20,933 bases of DNA, taken from Apostichopus parvimensis (Eukaryota > Echinodermata > Holothuroidea > Aspidochirotida > Stichopodidae). The first letter of the stretch is position 1; the number at the start of each line of letters is the position of its first letter. Made by a program: the position numbers and the translations under genes. Shown piece by piece: positions 18,926-20,933 of the stretch. The stretch spans positions 22,626-43,558 of the forward strand of contig KN882234.1 in NCBI GenBank assembly GCA_000934455.1, read 5' to 3'. The notes beneath the pieces are model-generated. The model did no database searches, was not told where the DNA came from, and worked only from the letters and a program-made list of their open reading frames with translations.

Positions 18926-20085
18926 CTGGTGCTGTGTTTTTGGACCAAAAAAATGCCTTTGATACAGTCAACCATGATATTCTTCTGCGTAAATTATCAT
19001 ATTATGGGATACGGGATAATGATCTGGCCCGGTTTTCTAATTATTTGACAAATAGAGAACAAACTACTATTATTGATGAGGTTAAATCTGATGCAAGACC
19101 CAGGGATCCATATAAGGTTTACTTTTTATTTATCATTTTTATTCATGACCTTCCCATTGTAGTTTCGAACTGTAAGGTTTGTCTTTATGCCGATGATATT
19201 GCCATCATGTATAGTTCAAAATACGAATTAGATATTGAAAGGGTCATAAATTTGGACCTGAAAGATGTTTCTGATTGAATGAACACTAATAAGTTCACAC
19301 AAAATGCTTCTTAAACCAAGATTATGACATTTGGCTCTTCTCAATTTATAAAAAAAAATTTAATCCCCTCAATGTAAAGCTTTATAATGATATTCTTGAA
19401 AATGTGTATGTATTCAAATACTTTGGAATGTTGTTCGACCCATTTTTTAAATGGGAAAAACATATTGACAAAATTACTGCAAAAATATCACAGAAACTGG
19501 GTATTCTAAAAAGGACTTAGTTGGTGTGTTGACCAGCATACACGTAATACTCTGTACAACGCTCTAATTGTACCCCATATTGATTATTGTTCTGCCGTTT
19601 GGACTACGGCGACGAACAAATTGGTTGACCGGGTTCAGGTTCTTCAAAATCGTGCGGCTAGATTGGTCTTGCAGGGTGTGGGCTTCGGGATGTGCATGTT
19701 ACAGATATTTTTGCTGAATTGAGGTAGCTAAATGTTCGTCAACGTGCATTATATTTCAGGAATATTCTTATGTATAGATGTGTCCACGGCCTGGCTTCAG
19801 ATTACCTTACTGATAAAACAATTCTACTGAGACATTGGAACAGAACTAGATATAGCTGCTCTAATAATGTTTTACTTGCTCCTGTTAGATCTGGGAATGG
19901 TAAAAGGTCCTGTTAGATCTGGGAATGGTAAAAGGTCCTGTTAGATCTGGGAATGGTAAAAGGTCCTTTAAACTTCCTGGGGGCAGGTCTTTACAACAGT
20001 CTTCCCCCAAATATTAAATGCTTGCCAAAAGTTAATATTTTTAAATGCAATATGAAAACTAATACAGTTTGGATCTGATATTTGT
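18926..20085 (+). pseudogene. 5'-truncated, decayed CR1/L2-like non-LTR reverse transcriptase
   Basis: Non-LTR reverse transcriptases copy their RNA at a nicked target site. The sequence begins inside the polymerase domain with VFLDQKNAFDTVNHDILLRKL (motif A Asp present), then FSNYLTNREQ, FIIFIHDLP, and the catalytic YADD at 19186-19197. The block normally reading GVPQGSxLGPLLF is scrambled by small indels: CAGGGATCCATA (QGSI) survives in another frame at 19101-19112. After a stop at 19276-19278, recognisable pieces follow in several frames. These include VYVFKYFGMLFD, LYNALIVPHIDYCSAVW, QNRAARLVL, and a C-terminal LASDYLTDK and LPGGRS. The endonuclease and the fingers part are missing, so this is a dead-on-arrival copy. 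The PHIDYCSAVW and FKYFG blocks fit the CR1/L2/Rex1 group. Confidence 0.88.
19881..19964 (+). repeat. Three identical 28-bp tandem copies inside the retrotransposon
   Basis: CCTGTTAGATCTGGGAATGG followed by TAAAAGGT is repeated exactly three times at 19881, 19909 and 19937. The unit is not a multiple of three, so the extra 56 bp shift the C-terminal frame. Identity of the copies points to a recent slippage event or an assembly artefact. Confidence 0.95.
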
Positions 20086-20265
20086 TTGTCTATCTTTTTG
20101 CCATCCTTTTTGTGCTTTTGGATGTTTATCGTTTTTCTACTGCATAATATTGTATATCTATCTTGTATTGAGGGCTCCTCTGGAAAGCAGTGCTTCTGCA
20201 CTGAGCAGGACTACCCTCATTAATAATTATAGATGACAATAATATAAAATTAAAAAAAATAATAG
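20086..20265 (+). mobile_element. 3' untranslated end of the CR1/L2-like element with a long stem-loop
   Basis: A nested hairpin is visible: GAGGG (20170-20174) pairs with CCCTC (20214-20218), TCCT (20176-20179) with AGGA (20207-20210), and CAGTGC (20188-20193) with GCACTG (20198-20203) around TTCT. A hairpin of this kind near the 3' end is a known trait of CR1/L2-group elements, where it helps the reverse transcriptase recognise its RNA. It is followed by an AT-rich tail without a clean poly(A), ending somewhere around 20220-20265. Confidence 0.75.
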
Positions 20266-20390
20266 TGATATAGTAATCGGTTTTACATACTATGGAATTC
20301 TAATCATTATAACGAGTAGCAGGAATAAGGAATAAAATATAGGTATGGCATAGGATGGAATTATATGTATTATTTTGAACAGCAGAATCA
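20257..20390. repeat. Right flanking direct repeat, next to the candidate splice acceptor
   Basis: This is the partner of 18790-18925 and ends at CAGCAGAATCA, just before the AG used for candidate exon 2. Divergence from the left copy is roughly 20%, with small indels. It could be a long target-site duplication or two units of an older tandem repeat split by the insertion. Confidence 0.65.
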
Positions 20391-20392
20391 AG

Positions 20393-20565
20393 GAATTAGA
20401 GACAGATGTTACATAGATATCTCTGAATCGTTGTTTTCACCTAAAATGACTCAGGTGGACTTAATTTTACAATTGACTCAATGGTTTCCATGGTTTACAT
20501 CTGAAAATCCGCAGCAATTACGTCCAACGTACATCAGGAACATTTATGATGGACAGAAAATCAAA
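20393..20565 (+). CDS. Candidate second coding exon, protein not recognised
   Basis: The frame runs from the acceptor AATCAAG|GA to the donor ATCAAA|GTAAGA at 20566, which is close to consensus. It encodes about 57 residues with balanced composition, including IRDRCYIDISESLFSPKM, QWFPWFTSENPQQLRP and YIRNIYDGQ. Three Trp/Phe-rich turns and Pro residues make it look more like a folded protein than AT-driven noise. The acceptor has only a modest pyrimidine tract. An alternative acceptor pair CAG at 20380-20385 keeps the frame but not the phase of exon 1. I cannot name a family. Confidence 0.4.
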
Positions 20566-20706
20566 GTAAGAAGATGGGCAGGAGGATGCAGCCGCTGCGT
20601 CCGATGCGCTAGTAACACCAAACTTGGAAGAGGACATACTTAAAAGTAGGTTTAGATATACAGATGAACAAATCCATTGGGCAGTTTCCCTGATATCCAT
20701 CAACAG
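20566..20706 (+). other. Short intron, or coding sequence in a shifted frame
   Basis: Under the splice model this is a 141-nt intron from GTAAGA to CCATCAACAG. However, its second frame is open from 20570 to 20711 and reads protein-like (EDGQEDAAAASDALV, LEEDILKSRFRYTDEQIHWA). It would then rejoin the first frame near 20689 (PDIHQQ). A one-base gain near 20566-20570 and a one-base loss near 20682-20689 would give one continuous exon. Sequencing errors or pseudogene decay could explain that. I cannot decide between the two models. Confidence 0.35.
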
Positions 20707-20823
20707 TTTGACGAAGAAGTAGGACATGTATTGTTTAAGGATTTACAAAAGCTCGATGTACTTCTGGCGAGGGACAAGTTTACTTCTCCTATAGTTACGC
20801 CCCCCCCCCCCCCTCCTCAGTAG
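20707..20823 (+). CDS. Candidate third exon or continuation, ending in polyproline and stop
   Basis: From the acceptor CATCAACAG|TTT the frame is in phase 0 with the preceding donor. It reads FDEEVGHVLFKDLQKLDVLL, then ARDKFTSPIVT and a run of prolines from the C-tract, ending in a TAG at 20821-20823. Charged and leucine-rich spacing (FKDLQKLDVLL) suggests a helix. Because the frame crosses a 14-C run, the true end may differ in other alleles or a corrected assembly. Confidence 0.35.
   Translation, partial: FDEEVGHVLFKDLQKLDVLLARDKFTSPIVTPPPPPPQ
20800..20813. repeat. Run of 14 C, preceded by GTTACG
   Basis: A perfect C14 homopolymer, prone to length error. On the minus strand it reads a G-run followed by GGCGTAAC, again recalling the GGCGTA-type edges elsewhere in the window. 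Confidence 0.95.
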
Positions 20824-20933
20824 TTGCGAATGGATACGTTTACACGATATTTACACTTACCTTCCATAAGTGTACGATCAATAACAATCTTATTATTGTT
20901 ATTTTGTTGGCTCCTACGCTTATTCAAATTAAT

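Overview
The window looks like an AT-rich (roughly 63-65% A+T by eye) non-coding stretch of an animal nuclear genome. It has no long open frames, no prokaryote-like gene packing, several tandem satellites, remnants of non-LTR retrotransposons and small G/C-edged dispersed repeats. This texture is common in marine invertebrate genomes such as echinoderms, but I cannot fix the phylum from sequence alone. Most short ATG-to-stop frames are what chance gives in such DNA.

Layout. 1-2100 is satellite-rich: a 51-bp minisatellite (1-430), a GA-rich block with a ~92-bp internal duplication (570-752), the decayed C-terminal tail of a non-LTR reverse transcriptase on the minus strand (827-1159), a degenerate 55-bp tandem array (1311-1680) and a strictly periodic 27-bp array of 13 units (1747-2097). 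The older units of the 27-bp array each carry a palindromic TTACGTAA bZIP-type site. 2947-4747 is a diverged tandem duplication with a ~910-bp period. 4748-8918 is mostly featureless. 8919-10680 is a cluster of G/C-edged dispersed repeats sharing a GGCGTA-type edge, plus a long pyrimidine tract. 10680-16470 is again mostly featureless, except for a pair of related segments (about 12346-12487 and 14106-14254). Each of these has a TATA-like element, a conserved 15-16-bp block and a splice-donor-like end. 16474-17776 holds short repeats and one more GGCGTA-type repeat.

The right end (18580-20823) is the most gene-like part. It holds a possible first coding exon with a strong start context and a perfect splice donor (18682-18706), then an intron containing a 5'-truncated, decayed CR1/L2-like retrotransposon in sense orientation (about 18926-20250), then one or more possible downstream coding exons (20393-20565 and 20707-20823). 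Exon 1 and exon 2 agree in splice phase. I do not recognise the protein. The retrotransposon is flanked by ~130-bp diverged direct repeats, and the right copy runs up to the presumed splice acceptor of exon 2.

Nothing here supports a complete functional operon, defence system, RNA gene or CRISPR array. The most interesting items are the bZIP-site satellite, the paired promoter/first-exon-like modules, the unrecognised split gene interrupted by a retrotransposon, and the shared-edge dispersed repeat family.
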